DNA of 53,924 bases. It comes from an uncultured Microbacteriaceae bacterium. Lineage in GTDB: Bacteria > Actinomycetota > Actinomycetes > Actinomycetales > Microbacteriaceae. Made by a program: the position numbers and the translations under genes. Positions 34,442-43,291 of the stretch are shown one piece after another (position 1 is the stretch's first letter; every line of letters begins with the position of its first letter). The stretch lies in NCBI GenBank assembly GCA_946481135.1, contig CAMLMQ010000001.1, positions 1 through 53,924 of the forward strand. The letters are read 5' to 3'. The notes under the pieces are model-generated. The model did not search any database, was not told the origin of the DNA, and saw nothing but the letters and a program-made list of their open reading frames with translations.

Positions 34442-35257
34442 TCAGTAGGTGGGGGCGGCGGGGAGGCCGAAGAACTCCTCGAGCGTCGCGACGCCCGTGT
34501 TGCGCATCTCGGTCGCGAGCTCGACACCGACGTAGCGGTAGTGCCACGGCTCGAACTCGTACCCGGTGATCGGGGTGTAGCCGTTCGGGTAGCGCAGGAT
34601 GAACCCCCACTGCCACGCATTCTCGGCGAGCCACGCGCCCTGCGGAGTGTCGGCGAAGCACTGGTCGAGGTCGCACTGACTGGGCACCGCGCCGAAGTCG
34701 ATGACGTACCCCGTCTGGTGCTCGCTGTGACCCGGGCGCGCGCTCGTGAGGTCGGCGGCCTCCTGTCCGAGCCGTGAGACCCAGCCGTTGTAGACATCCA
34801 CCTGGCGGCCGTAGCTGCGGTACGTCGAGAGCGACTGGAACTCCAGCCCGGTCTGCGCGGTGAACTCGGCGATCATCGCCTGCAGCTGCCCGGCGGCCTC
34901 GGCGCGCATCTGGCCGCCGCCGATCATGTTCACGCCGACGAGGTCGGCCGGCGCGTAGTCCTGCGGGGCGAGCGGGCGCTGCTTGTTGACGACGACCCAG
35001 GGGCTCGTCGGGTCGTCGATCGAGAACTGGTCCATGGGGAAGGTGGGGGTCGGCGACGGAGGCGGAGGCGTGCTCGGCAGGGCGACCGGCGTCGGTGCGA
35101 CCTCGGGCTCGCCCGCGCGAGGGGCGAAGACGACGAGAGCGGTGACGACGAGCGCCGCGACGACGACCACGGCCCCCGCGCTCAGGAGGATGCGCGAGAG
35201 GAGCTGCCCGGGGGCGCGACCGCGATGGCCCACGCGGGACGAGGGCTGGTCGGTCAC
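34442..35257 (-). CDS. D-alanyl-D-alanine carboxypeptidase (VanY/M15B)
   Basis: A 271-residue membrane-anchored peptidase. One N-terminal helix (about 25-46) is followed by a Pro-rich linker (58-72) and the M15B domain. The zinc and catalytic residues lie in GHSEHQTGYVIDFG (H, D) and EPWHYRYVG (E, H), with the substrate-binding STYRSYGRQ. It trims the terminal D-Ala from peptidoglycan stem peptides. No vanRS-like genes accompany it, so a housekeeping wall role is more likely than glycopeptide resistance. Confidence 0.9.
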   Translation of the reverse strand: MTDQPSSRVGHRGRAPGQLLSRILLSAGAVVVVAALVVTALVVFAPRAGEPEVAPTPVALPSTPPPPSPTPTFPMDQFSIDDPTSPWVVVNKQRPLAPQDYAPADLVGVNMIGGGQMRAEAAGQLQAMIAEFTAQTGLEFQSLSTYRSYGRQVDVYNGWVSRLGQEAADLTSARPGHSEHQTGYVIDFGAVPSQCDLDQCFADTPQGAWLAENAWQWGFILRYPNGYTPITGYEFEPWHYRYVGVELATEMRNTGVATLEEFFGLPAAPTY

Positions 35258-35282
35258 CGCGACAGTTTACGGGGAGCGGGAA

Positions 35283-35311
35283 TTGCCGGATCTCTGCTGT
35301 CGGTGTAAATT
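35283..35311 (+). promoter_or_regulatory. Candidate promoter of the DHA2 exporter
   Basis: TTGCCG (35283-35288) and TAAATT (35306-35311) are 17 bp apart in the 102-bp divergent gap. The start would be near 35318, leaving a leader of about 40 nt with a GAAGGA ribosome-binding site before the ATG at 35360. Confidence 0.5.
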
Positions 35312-35359
35312 TGCAGTCCGCGCAATGTTTGCGCCGCCTCTCTTCCCGACGAAGGACCC

Positions 35360-37279
35360 ATGTCGCCGCACTCCGCCGCCACCGACGCGCCGCCGCTGCT
35401 CACGCACCGGCAGATCCTCTTCATCATCTTCGGCCTGATGGCGGGGATGTTCCTCTCGTCGCTCAACCAGACGATCGTCGGCACCTCGATGCGCACGATC
35501 GCCGACGATCTCGGCCGTCAGGACCTCCAGGCCTGGGCGACGACCGGATTCTTCATCGTCTCGACGATCACGACGCCGATCTACGGCAAGTTGAGCGACC
35601 TCTTCGGTCGACGCCCGCTGTTCGTGATCGCGATCGTGCTGTTCCTCATCGGCTCCCTCCTCGCCGGGCTCGCGACGACGATGTACGAGCTCGCCATCTA
35701 CCGCGCCGTGCAGGGGCTCGGCGCGGGCGGCCTCATGTCGCTGCCGCTGACGATCATGGGCGACATCCTCGCCCCCCGGCAGCGCGCCAAGTACCAGGGC
35801 TACTTCCTCGCCGTCTTCGGGGTGTCGAGCGTGCTCGGGCCGCTCATCGGCGGACTCCTCGCCGGACAGGCCGAGATCCTCTTCATCGACGGCTGGCGCT
35901 GGGTGTTCTTCATCAACCTGCCCATCGCGATCGGAGCGCTCGCCCTCGTGCTCGCGTTCCTGCACATCCCGGGGCACTCCCGCGGCACGGTGCGCATCGA
36001 CTGGTGGGGGGCCGCCACGATCGTCATCGGCATCGTGCCGCTGCTGCTCATCGCCGAACAGGGCCGCGAGTGGGGGTGGAACTCGCCGGCCGCGTTCGCG
36101 TGCTACATCACCGGTGTCGTCGGAATCGTCGCGTTCATCCTCGTCGAGCGCGCGATGGGAGACGACGCCCTGATGCCCCTCAAGCTCTTCCGCTCGTCGA
36201 CCTTCTCGATGGCGGCCGTGCTCAGCGTGCTCGTCGGCTTCGGCATGTTCGGCGCGATGATGGCGCTGCCGCTGTACCTCCAGCTCGTCAACGGGGCGAG
36301 CCCGACCGAGGCGGGGCTCTTCCTGCTCCCGCTCGTGATCGGTCTCATGGCGTCGTCGATCGCGAGCGGCCAGATCATCGCCCGCACCGGCAGCTACCGC
36401 GCGTTCCCGATCGTCGGCACCGGCGTGATGACCGCCTCGTTCGCGTTCCTCGCCCTCGTCGCCCACTACGACACGCCGCTCTGGGTGATCATGGCCGGGA
36501 TGCTCGCGCTCGGCCTCGGCATCGGCCAGCTCATGCAGACGCTCACCCTCGTGAGCCAGAACGCGGTGGGCACCCGCGACATGGGCGTCGCGACGAGTGC
36601 GGCGACCTTCTTCCGCCAGATGGGCGGCACGGCCGGGATCGCGGTGATCTTCTCGGTGCTGTTCAGCCGACTGCCCGACACGATCGCCGCGGCCTTCGGC
36701 CGCACCGACCTGCTGCGCACCGCGCTCGACGCCGCACTCGACCCCGCGGTCGCGTCGGCGCCGCAGAACGCGGGGATCATGGAGGCGGTCTACGAGCCGA
36801 TCGTCGACCGTGTCACGAGCGAACTCCCGCCGGGCGTGGACCTCGCCGACGACGCGACCCGCGCGGGCGTGGTCGACCAGGTCGTCGACACGCTGAGCGG
36901 CGGACTCCCGTCGGACGCCGGGTCGGTCGGCACGGCGCTCAACGGCGACACGTCGTACCTCAACACGGCCGACCCGTCGCTGTCGGCACCGCTCCTCGAC
37001 GGTTTCGCGACCGCGACGGTCTCCGTCTTCTGGGTCGCGGCGGCGGTCGTCGCCATCGCCTTCGTGCTGTCGTTCTTCCTCCGCGCCCAGCCGCTGCGCG
37101 AGAAGTCGGCTGTCCAGGAAGCCCACGAAGCGCGGCTCGCGGCGGGCGGCGACGCCCTCGCCGACGAGCTCGCGATGGATGCCCAGGTCGCCGCGAACAC
37201 GGTCGGCGCCTACGCGAGTCCGGGGCTCGCCGCCGACATCGAGGAGGGCGAGGACGAGCCGACTCCGGCCCGTCGTTAG
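35360..37279 (+). CDS. MFS multidrug exporter (DHA2/EmrB-QacA type)
   Basis: A 639-residue transporter with 14 predicted helices. LNQTIVGTSMRTIADDLG in helix 1 is the DHA2 motif, and motif A is YGKLSDLFGRRPLF. A loop of about 110 residues (about 435-550; FGRTDLLRTALDAALDPAV ... ADPSLSAPLLDGF) lies outside the membrane before the last helix, as in many actinobacterial members. The acidic C-terminus is cytoplasmic. It exports drugs or toxic metabolites by proton exchange. No adjacent regulator gene is present. A strong hairpin follows. Confidence 0.9.
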   Translation: MSPHSAATDAPPLLTHRQILFIIFGLMAGMFLSSLNQTIVGTSMRTIADDLGRQDLQAWATTGFFIVSTITTPIYGKLSDLFGRRPLFVIAIVLFLIGSLLAGLATTMYELAIYRAVQGLGAGGLMSLPLTIMGDILAPRQRAKYQGYFLAVFGVSSVLGPLIGGLLAGQAEILFIDGWRWVFFINLPIAIGALALVLAFLHIPGHSRGTVRIDWWGAATIVIGIVPLLLIAEQGREWGWNSPAAFACYITGVVGIVAFILVERAMGDDALMPLKLFRSSTFSMAAVLSVLVGFGMFGAMMALPLYLQLVNGASPTEAGLFLLPLVIGLMASSIASGQIIARTGSYRAFPIVGTGVMTASFAFLALVAHYDTPLWVIMAGMLALGLGIGQLMQTLTLVSQNAVGTRDMGVATSAATFFRQMGGTAGIAVIFSVLFSRLPDTIAAAFGRTDLLRTALDAALDPAVASAPQNAGIMEAVYEPIVDRVTSELPPGVDLADDATRAGVVDQVVDTLSGGLPSDAGSVGTALNGDTSYLNTADPSLSAPLLDGFATATVSVFWVAAAVVAIAFVLSFFLRAQPLREKSAVQEAHEARLAAGGDALADELAMDAQVAANTVGAYASPGLAADIEEGEDEPTPARR

Positions 37280-37291
37280 CGAATCGGAACA

Positions 37292-37324
37292 CGGCCCCGG
37301 TCAGGGATTTTCTGACCGGGGCCG
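37292..37324 (+). terminator. Terminator hairpin after the DHA2 exporter
   Basis: A perfect 13-bp stem (CGGCCCCGGTCAG, 37292-37304, with CTGACCGGGGCCG, 37312-37324) around the loop GGATTTT. An outer GAATCG/CGATTC pairing (37281-37286 with 37324-37329) brackets it. No downstream U-tract. It separates the exporter from the sugar operon promoter. Confidence 0.75.
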
Positions 37325-37333
37325 ATTCATGTG

Positions 37334-37363
37334 TTGACACGGCGTCGTGCGCGTGCCTAGATT
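37334..37363 (+). promoter_or_regulatory. Promoter of the cello-oligosaccharide operon
   Basis: TTGACA (37334-37339) and TAGATT (37358-37363) are 18 bp apart, which is close to consensus. Transcription would start near 37370, 5 bp before the LacI-type operator, and give a leader of about 58 nt. Confidence 0.7.
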
Positions 37364-37374
37364 GTGGCCGTTCG

Positions 37375-37388
37375 TGAGAGCGCTCCCA
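37375..37388. promoter_or_regulatory. CebR/CelR-type LacI operator
   Basis: TGAGAGCGCTCCCA matches the 14-bp CebR/CelR operator TGGGAGCGCTCCCA known from Streptomyces and Thermobifida at 13 of 14 positions. It lies just downstream of the predicted start, a position suited to repression. The LacI gene at 42178 is the obvious cognate repressor, and cellobiose the expected inducer by analogy. Confidence 0.8.
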
Positions 37389-37427
37389 CGACACGTCCAT
37401 CCCCACCGCGCACACAAAGGAGTGACC

Positions 37428-38717
37428 GTGAGAATCTCACGTCCCGCCGCGGCAACCGCTGTTGCGAGCGCCGCCGTCCTCTCCCTCGCCCTCGCCGGGT
37501 GCACCAGCACCGGCTCCTCGGGCGACGAGGACATCACCCTCTCCATCACGACGTTCGGAACGTTCGGCTACGACGACCTCTACGCCGAGTACGAGGAACT
37601 CAACCCGAACATCACCATCGAGGCGACCAACATCGACACGGGCGGCAACGCCCGCACCGACGCCTTCAACAAGATCGCCTCGGGCGGCCTGACCGACATC
37701 GTCGCGATCGAGGAAGGCTGGCTCGGCGCCATCATGGAGGTCTCCGACAACTTCGTCGACCTCCGCGACCACGGCATCGAAGACCGCGCCTCCGACTGGG
37801 TCGACTGGAAGTACGCCCAGGCCACCGACCCGTCGGGTCGCGTGATCGGCTATGGGACGGACATCGGACCGGAGGGCCTGTGCTACAACGGCCCCGCGTT
37901 CGAGGCTGCCGGCCTGCCGAGCGACCGCGAGAGCGTCGCGGAGCTCATCGACGGCGACTGGGCCAACTTCTTCGAGGTCGGCCAGCAGTACACCGACGCG
38001 ACCGGCAAGGCGTGGTTCGACCACTCCGGCTTCGTCTGGAACGCCATGGTCAACCAGCTCGACGAGGGCTACTACACCTCCGACGGCGAGCTGAACGTCG
38101 AAGGCAACTCCGAGCTGCGCGAGCGGTTCGACCTCCTCGCGTCGGCGGTCGCCGGCGGCCAGTCCGCGGCCCAGGCGGCCTGGGACTGGAACGGCGGCAA
38201 GTCGTTCGTCGACGGCACGTTCGCGACCTTCGTGTGCCCGGGCTGGATGCTCGGCGTCGTGCGGGGACAGGTCGAAGCCGGCGGCGGCGACGCCAGCACC
38301 GGCTGGGACTTCGCCGACGTCTTCCCTGGCGGCGCGGCGAACTGGGGTGGCGCGTTCCTCTCCGTTCCCACGACCTCCGAGCACCCGGAGGAGGCCGCGG
38401 CCCTCGCCGACTGGCTGACCCAGCCTGAGCAGCAGGTCAAGCAGTTCGAGGCGGCCGGCACGTTCCCGTCGACCGTCGCCGCGCAGGAGGAGCTCGCCGC
38501 GGACGCCGCGCCGAACGAGTTCTTCAACGACGCCCCCGTCGGCGCCATCCTCGCGGAGCGCGCCCAGGGCGTGGTCGCGCAGTTCAAGGGTCCGGATGAC
38601 TCGCTCATCCAGGAGAACGTCTTCGGTCCGGCGCTGCAGGCGCTCGACCGTGGCGAGACCGACGCCGACGGCGCGTGGCAGCAGGCGATCACCCTGCTGA
38701 ACGAGCTGGTCGACTAA
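37428..38717 (+). CDS. Sugar ABC transporter substrate-binding lipoprotein (CebE-type)
   Basis: A 429-residue extracellular solute-binding protein. The signal peptide ends at LALAGC (Cys about 25), a lipobox. The mature protein shows family-1 sugar-binding features (ITTFGTFGYDDLYAEYEELNPNI; TDIVAIEEGWLGAIMEV; GYGTDIGPEGLCYN). I chose the GTG at 37428, 5 nt after AAAGGAG; an in-frame GTG two codons earlier overlaps that site. By operon context it binds cello-oligosaccharides. A strong hairpin follows its stop. Confidence 0.9.
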   Translation: MRISRPAAATAVASAAVLSLALAGCTSTGSSGDEDITLSITTFGTFGYDDLYAEYEELNPNITIEATNIDTGGNARTDAFNKIASGGLTDIVAIEEGWLGAIMEVSDNFVDLRDHGIEDRASDWVDWKYAQATDPSGRVIGYGTDIGPEGLCYNGPAFEAAGLPSDRESVAELIDGDWANFFEVGQQYTDATGKAWFDHSGFVWNAMVNQLDEGYYTSDGELNVEGNSELRERFDLLASAVAGGQSAAQAAWDWNGGKSFVDGTFATFVCPGWMLGVVRGQVEAGGGDASTGWDFADVFPGGAANWGGAFLSVPTTSEHPEEAAALADWLTQPEQQVKQFEAAGTFPSTVAAQEELAADAAPNEFFNDAPVGAILAERAQGVVAQFKGPDDSLIQENVFGPALQALDRGETDADGAWQQAITLLNELVD

Positions 38718-38729
38718 GGCCCCATCCCC

Positions 38730-38764
38730 GGGAGGCTCCCGGATCCCCCGACCGGGAGCCTCCC
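38730..38764 (+). terminator. Intercistronic stem-loop after the binding-protein gene
   Basis: A perfect 13-bp stem (GGGAGGCTCCCGG, 38730-38742, with CCGGGAGCCTCCC, 38752-38764) and a 9-nt loop lie between the binding-protein and permease genes. Such hairpins usually cause partial termination or protect the upstream mRNA, which gives more binding protein than permease. Confidence 0.75.
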
Positions 38765-38784
38765 ACCCCTCATCGAGCGAGATC

Positions 38785-39804
38785 ATGAGCAACCTCACCA
38801 CCCGCCAGCGACTGAGCCGGCTCGACGTCAAGGCGTCGCCGTACCTCTACATCGCCCCCTTCTTCGTGCTGTTCGGCCTCGTCGGACTGTTCCCGCTCGT
38901 CTACACCTTCGTCGTCTCCTTCAACGAGTGGGACCTGCTCAAGGGCCCGGGAGACTGGGTCGCGTTCGAGAACTACGTCAACGTGCTGACCGACCGGTTC
39001 TTCTGGAACTCGATCGGCAACACGATCAGCATCTTCTTCCTCTCCGCGGTGCCGCAGCTGTTCTTCGCGCTCATCATCGCCGCCGTTCTCGACCAGCACC
39101 TCAAGGCGCGCACCTTCTGGCGGATGAGCGTGCTGCTGCCCTACGTCGTGTCGCCGGTCGCGGTGACCCTCATCTTCTCGAGCGTGTTCAACGAGGCGGA
39201 CGGCCTCGCGAACAACCTGCTCAACCTCGTCGGAATCGCGGACGTCGCGTGGAAGCACGACGTCGCCGCATCGCACGTCGCCATCGCGACCATGGTCAAC
39301 TACCGCTGGACGGGATACAACGCCCTGATCCTGCTGGCCGCCATGCAGGCCGTGCCGCGCGATCTCTACGAGTCGGCTGCCCTCGACGGCGCCGGCCCCA
39401 TCCGCCGCTTCGTGTCGATCACGATCCCCAGCATCCGTCCGACGCTCATCTTCGTCGTCATCACGTCGACGATCGGCGGCCTGCAGATCTTCACCGAGCC
39501 GCGACTGTTCGACGTGTCGAACGCGGGCGGCATCGGCGGCTCGGAACGGCAGTTCCAGACGACCGTGCTCTACCTCTGGGAGATGGCGTTCTTCCGTCGC
39601 GACTTCGGCGAGGCCGCGGCGATCGCGTGGCTGCTCTTCCTGCTCATCGTCGGATTCGCGCTGCTCAACTTCCTGATCTCCCGCCGCATCGCGTCCGCCG
39701 AGTTGAAGTCGGCACAGCGCAGGACGGACCGCGCGATCGAGCAGCACGATCGCACCCGGGGTCGCGTGACCGCCGGCGCCGTCGAGATTCGGAGCGAGCG
39801 ATGA
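38785..39804 (+). CDS. Sugar ABC transporter permease (CebF/MalF-type)
   Basis: A 339-residue permease with six main helices. An extended N-terminus includes APFFVLFGLVGLFPLVYTFVVSF, and the EAA coupling motif is DLYESAALDGAGPIRRFVSITIPSI. It pairs with the following permease to form the sugar channel. It starts 20 bp after the intercistronic hairpin and its stop overlaps the next ATG by 4 bp. No ATPase gene is present in the locus; a shared MsiK-type ATPase encoded elsewhere is expected for this family. Confidence 0.9.
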   Translation: MSNLTTRQRLSRLDVKASPYLYIAPFFVLFGLVGLFPLVYTFVVSFNEWDLLKGPGDWVAFENYVNVLTDRFFWNSIGNTISIFFLSAVPQLFFALIIAAVLDQHLKARTFWRMSVLLPYVVSPVAVTLIFSSVFNEADGLANNLLNLVGIADVAWKHDVAASHVAIATMVNYRWTGYNALILLAAMQAVPRDLYESAALDGAGPIRRFVSITIPSIRPTLIFVVITSTIGGLQIFTEPRLFDVSNAGGIGGSERQFQTTVLYLWEMAFFRRDFGEAAAIAWLLFLLIVGFALLNFLISRRIASAELKSAQRRTDRAIEQHDRTRGRVTAGAVEIRSER

Positions 39805-40703
39805 CCACCACGATCCCCACGACCACTCCCGCCGCCTCCGCGGGCGAGACCGCCCCGCGCGCACCCCAGCGTCGCCGCCGCGGCGTGCGCATCGACCGGC
39901 CCGGATTCCTCACCTACGGACTGCTCACCGCGTTCCTGCTCGGCTCGGCGTACCCGCTCTGGTGGTCGTTCGTCGTCGCCAGCGGCACGAACGCGACCCG
40001 CGGCGAGACGCTGCCGCTCATCCCCGGCGGCAACTTCCTGTCGAACGCGCTCAAGGTGCTCGACGCCGTGCCGTTCTGGCAGGCATTGCTCAACAGCGTC
40101 GTCGTGTCGGGCGTCATCACGGTGTCGGTCGTGAGTTTCGCGACTCTCGCCGGCTACGCCTTCGCGAAGCTCCGCTTCCGGGGCCGCGACGGGCTGATGC
40201 TGTTCGTCGTCGCGACGCTCGCGATCCCGACGCAACTCGGGGTCATCCCGCTCTTCATCCTCATGAAGGACCTGGGATGGACGGGAACCCTGGGCGCCGT
40301 CATCGTGCCGACCCTCGTGACCGCCTTCGGCGTGTTCTTCATGCGTCAGTACCTCGTCGAGGTCATCCCCGACGAGCTCATCGAAGCGGCCCGGGTCGAC
40401 GGCGCCGGACAGTTCCGCACGTTCCTCACCGTCGCCCTGCCCGCCGCTCGGCCGGCGATGGCGATCCTCGGGTTGTTCACCTTCATGACCGCGTGGACGG
40501 ACTTCTTCTGGCCCATGATCGTGCTGCGCGCCAACAACCCGACGTTGCAGACGGCGCTCTCGCAGCTGCAGTCCGGCTACTACATCGACTACTCGATCGT
40601 CCTCGCGGGCGCGGTGATGGCGACGATCCCGCTGCTCGTGCTCTTCGTCATCGCGGGCCGTCAACTCATCGCCGGCATCATGGCGGGGGCGGTGAAGGGC
40701 TGA
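39801..40703 (+). CDS. Sugar ABC transporter permease (CebG/MalG-type)
   Basis: A 300-residue permease with six helices. A disordered Thr/Pro-rich N-terminus (1-30) precedes helix 1. The EAA motif is ELIEAARVDGAGQFRTFLTVALPAARPA, and the C-terminal GRQLIAGIMAGAVKG is the classic MalG/CebG ending. It overlaps the partner permease and the beta-glucosidase gene (TGATG). Together they import cello-oligosaccharides for intracellular hydrolysis. Confidence 0.92.
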   Translation: MTTTIPTTTPAASAGETAPRAPQRRRRGVRIDRPGFLTYGLLTAFLLGSAYPLWWSFVVASGTNATRGETLPLIPGGNFLSNALKVLDAVPFWQALLNSVVVSGVITVSVVSFATLAGYAFAKLRFRGRDGLMLFVVATLAIPTQLGVIPLFILMKDLGWTGTLGAVIVPTLVTAFGVFFMRQYLVEVIPDELIEAARVDGAGQFRTFLTVALPAARPAMAILGLFTFMTAWTDFFWPMIVLRANNPTLQTALSQLQSGYYIDYSIVLAGAVMATIPLLVLFVIAGRQLIAGIMAGAVKG

Positions 40704-42181
40704 TGACGCTCGACCGGTCGCCGAGCGCGAGCCTGCCCGCGGATCTCGCGCTGCCCGCCGGATTCCGCTGGCCCACCGGATTCGTCTGGGGGGCCGCGAC
40801 CGCGGCCGCGCAGATCGAAGGGGCCGCCGCGGAAGACGGCAAAGAGGACTCCATCTGGGATGCCTTCGCCCGCATCCCCGGCAACATCGCCGGCGGCGAC
40901 ACCCCGGAGACCGCGGTCGACCACTACCACCGGATGCCGCAGGACGTCGCACTCATGCGTGAGCTCGGGCTCGACTCCTACCGCTTCTCGGTGTCGTGGG
41001 CGCGCGTCAAGCCCGGGGACCGCGAGTTCAACCGGAAGGGCCTCGACTTCTACTCCCGGCTCGTCGACGAGCTGCTCGCGGCCGACATCCTGCCCTGGCT
41101 CACCCTCTACCACTGGGACCTGCCGCAGGCGGTCGAGGAGACGGGCGGCTGGGCCAACCGCGACACCGCCGAAAGGTTCCTCGACTACGCCCTCGGCGTC
41201 TACCAGGTGCTCGGCGACCGCGTGAGCGACTGGACCACCTTCAACGAGCCGTTCTGCTCGTCCTTCATCGGCTACGCGGGCGGCGAGCACGCCCCGGGCC
41301 GTCACGAACCCCGGGCGGCCCTCGGAGCGCTCCATCACCAGCACCTCGCCCACGGACTCGTGGTGCGGGAGCTGCGTGGGGCGGGGGCCGCCCGGCTCGG
41401 CATCACCCTCAACCTCACGAACGCGATCCCGGCGGACCCGACCAGCCCCGAGGATCTCGACGCGGCACGGCGTCTCGACGCGCTGTGGAACCGCGCGTTC
41501 CTCGAGCCGATCCTGCTCGGGGCCTACCCGACCGACTTCGTGCAGGATGTCGCCGCCTACGACTTCGAATCTCTCGTGCACGACGGCGACCTCGACGTCA
41601 TCGCGCAGCCGATCGACTTCCTGGGGGTGAACCACTACCACGACGACCAGGTGTCGGGTCGGCCGCTGCCGCCGAACCAGCCGCCGTCGATCCGTCCCGT
41701 CGAGAAGCGCCTGTCGTCGCCCATCGTCGGGTCGGAGTTCATCACCTTCCCGGCGCGCGACCTGCCGCGCACCGCGATGGGCTGGGAGGTCAACCCCGAC
41801 GGCCTGCGCCTGCTGCTGGAGCGACTGACCGCCGAGTACCCGAACCTGCCGCCGCTCTACGTGACCGAGAACGGCTCGTCGTACGAGGACCCGGAGCCGG
41901 TCGACGGCCGCGTCGCCGACCCCGACCGCGTCGCCTACCTGCTCTCGCATGTGCGGGCCGTCGCCGACGCGATCGCCGCGGGAGTGGACGTGCGCGGCTA
42001 CTTCGCGTGGTCGCTGCTCGACAACTTCGAGTGGGCGTGGGGCTACGCCAAGCGCTTCGGCATCGTGCACGTCGACTACGACACCCAGGTGCGCACCGTC
42101 AAGGACTCCGGGCGCGCGTTCGCCCGTCTCGCGGCCGACGCCCACGCGGCGGAGGGCCGCGAGCCTAGGATCGCTCCGTGA
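40703..42181 (+). CDS. Family GH1 beta-glucosidase
   Basis: A 492-residue cytoplasmic glycosidase. The acid/base is Glu182 (TTFNEPF) and the nucleophile Glu389 (YVTENGS). The N-terminal FVWGAATAAAQIEGA and HWDLPQAVEE are diagnostic of GH1. It lacks a signal peptide, as expected for hydrolysis of imported cellobiose or cello-oligosaccharides to glucose. It overlaps both the permease stop and the LacI start by 1 and 4 bp. Streptomyces bglC has the same place beside cebEFG. Confidence 0.94.
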   Translation: MTLDRSPSASLPADLALPAGFRWPTGFVWGAATAAAQIEGAAAEDGKEDSIWDAFARIPGNIAGGDTPETAVDHYHRMPQDVALMRELGLDSYRFSVSWARVKPGDREFNRKGLDFYSRLVDELLAADILPWLTLYHWDLPQAVEETGGWANRDTAERFLDYALGVYQVLGDRVSDWTTFNEPFCSSFIGYAGGEHAPGRHEPRAALGALHHQHLAHGLVVRELRGAGAARLGITLNLTNAIPADPTSPEDLDAARRLDALWNRAFLEPILLGAYPTDFVQDVAAYDFESLVHDGDLDVIAQPIDFLGVNHYHDDQVSGRPLPPNQPPSIRPVEKRLSSPIVGSEFITFPARDLPRTAMGWEVNPDGLRLLLERLTAEYPNLPPLYVTENGSSYEDPEPVDGRVADPDRVAYLLSHVRAVADAIAAGVDVRGYFAWSLLDNFEWAWGYAKRFGIVHVDYDTQVRTVKDSGRAFARLAADAHAAEGREPRIAP

Positions 42182-43203
42182 CGACCGAGGTGCACGCGTC
42201 GGGGTCCACCCCGACGCTGGAGATGGTCGCGGCGCTCGCCGGAGTGTCGCGGTCGACGGTCTCGCGCGTCATCAACGACTCCCCGAAGGTCACCCCGGAG
42301 GCGCTCGCGGCGGTCAACGCCGCGATCGAGCAACTTGGCTACGTGCCCAATCGGGCCGCGAGGTCGCTCGCGAGCCGACGCACCCGCGCGATCGCTCTCG
42401 TCATCCCCGAGAACACCGCGAAGTTCTTCGCCGACCCCTACTTCGCCTCGGTGATCCAGGGGGCCGCGATGCGGCTCTCGGCGACCGACTACACGCTGAC
42501 GCTGCTCATCGCGTCGGAGACCGACCCCGAGAAGAGCCGCCGCTACCTGCAGGGCGGCAACGTCGACGGGGCCCTCGTGCTGTCGCACCACTCCGACGAC
42601 CGGTCGTACGTCACGCTGTCGCGCACCCTGCCGGTCGTGTTCGGGGGGCGTCCGGCGCGGCACGACGACGGACCCGACCCGGTCTACGTGGATGTCGACA
42701 ACACCGCCGCCGCACGCAGCGTCACCGAGCTGCTCGTCGACGCGGGCCGGAGGCGCATCGCCACTGTCGCCGGACCGACCGACATGACGGCCGGCCTCGA
42801 CCGTCTCGAGGGCTGGCGGACGGCCCTCGAGGCGGCGGGCATCGCGACCGACCTCGTCGAGCACGGCGACTTCACGCCCGCCTCCGGCGCCGCGGCGATG
42901 GAGCGGCTGCTCGCCCGCGGCGAGCCGATCGACGGGCTGTTCGCGGCATCCGCGCAGATGGCCGACGGGGCCCTGTCGGTGCTGCGCGCCCGGGGACTGG
43001 CGGTGCCGAAGGATGTCGGCGTCGTGACGTTCGACGACGACTACTTCGCGCAGCGCGCGACCCCGCCCCTCACGACCGTCGATCAGGAGGAGGGCGAGGT
43101 CGGCCGCACGATGGCCGAACTCCTCATGCGTCTCATCGAGGGCGAGGAGGTGCCGCGCATCACGATGATGCCGACCTCCCTCGTGCGGCGCGGGTCGGAA
43201 TAG
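42178..43203 (+). CDS. LacI-family repressor (CebR/CelR-type)
   Basis: A 341-residue regulator with an N-terminal helix-turn-helix and hinge (about 13-68; TLEMVAALAGVSRSTVSRVIND, hinge helix RAARSLASRRT) and a periplasmic-binding-protein-like sugar domain (about 70-338). It presumably represses the operon from 37375-37388. The start is a GTG overlapping the beta-glucosidase TGA. TAGGAT (42166-42171) lies 6 nt before it, so an additional leaderless transcript from inside the glucosidase gene is possible. Confidence 0.92.
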   Translation: MTTEVHASGSTPTLEMVAALAGVSRSTVSRVINDSPKVTPEALAAVNAAIEQLGYVPNRAARSLASRRTRAIALVIPENTAKFFADPYFASVIQGAAMRLSATDYTLTLLIASETDPEKSRRYLQGGNVDGALVLSHHSDDRSYVTLSRTLPVVFGGRPARHDDGPDPVYVDVDNTAAARSVTELLVDAGRRRIATVAGPTDMTAGLDRLEGWRTALEAAGIATDLVEHGDFTPASGAAAMERLLARGEPIDGLFAASAQMADGALSVLRARGLAVPKDVGVVTFDDDYFAQRATPPLTTVDQEEGEVGRTMAELLMRLIEGEEVPRITMMPTSLVRRGSE

Positions 43204-43272
43204 GCGGCCTCGCCGTCGGTTCCCACGACGATCCTCATGACGGCATGATCCGCCTCTCGACTTCCGGGCGGA

Positions 43273-43285
43273 AGTCCACTGGACT
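43273..43285. promoter_or_regulatory. Palindrome before the BON-flavin-barrel gene
   Basis: AGTCCACTGGACT is a perfect dyad centred on one base, 6 bp before the ATG at 43292, with CTTCCGGGCGGAAG (43261-43274) partly overlapping it. It may be an operator or affect initiation by hairpin formation. It is not the GGGACT-AGTCCC order of a DosR box. Confidence 0.4.
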
Positions 43286-43291
43286 GTTCCC

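Noticed and set aside
34442..35257. Glycopeptide resistance cluster suggested by the VanY-type gene
   Set aside because: No vanRS, vanH, vanA or vanX-like genes are nearby; a single VanY-type carboxypeptidase is common in actinobacterial wall metabolism.
43261..43290. DosR/DevR hypoxia box before the BON-flavin-barrel gene
   Set aside because: The dyad is AGTCCA-C-TGGACT, the reverse half-site order of the GGGACT-type DosR motif.
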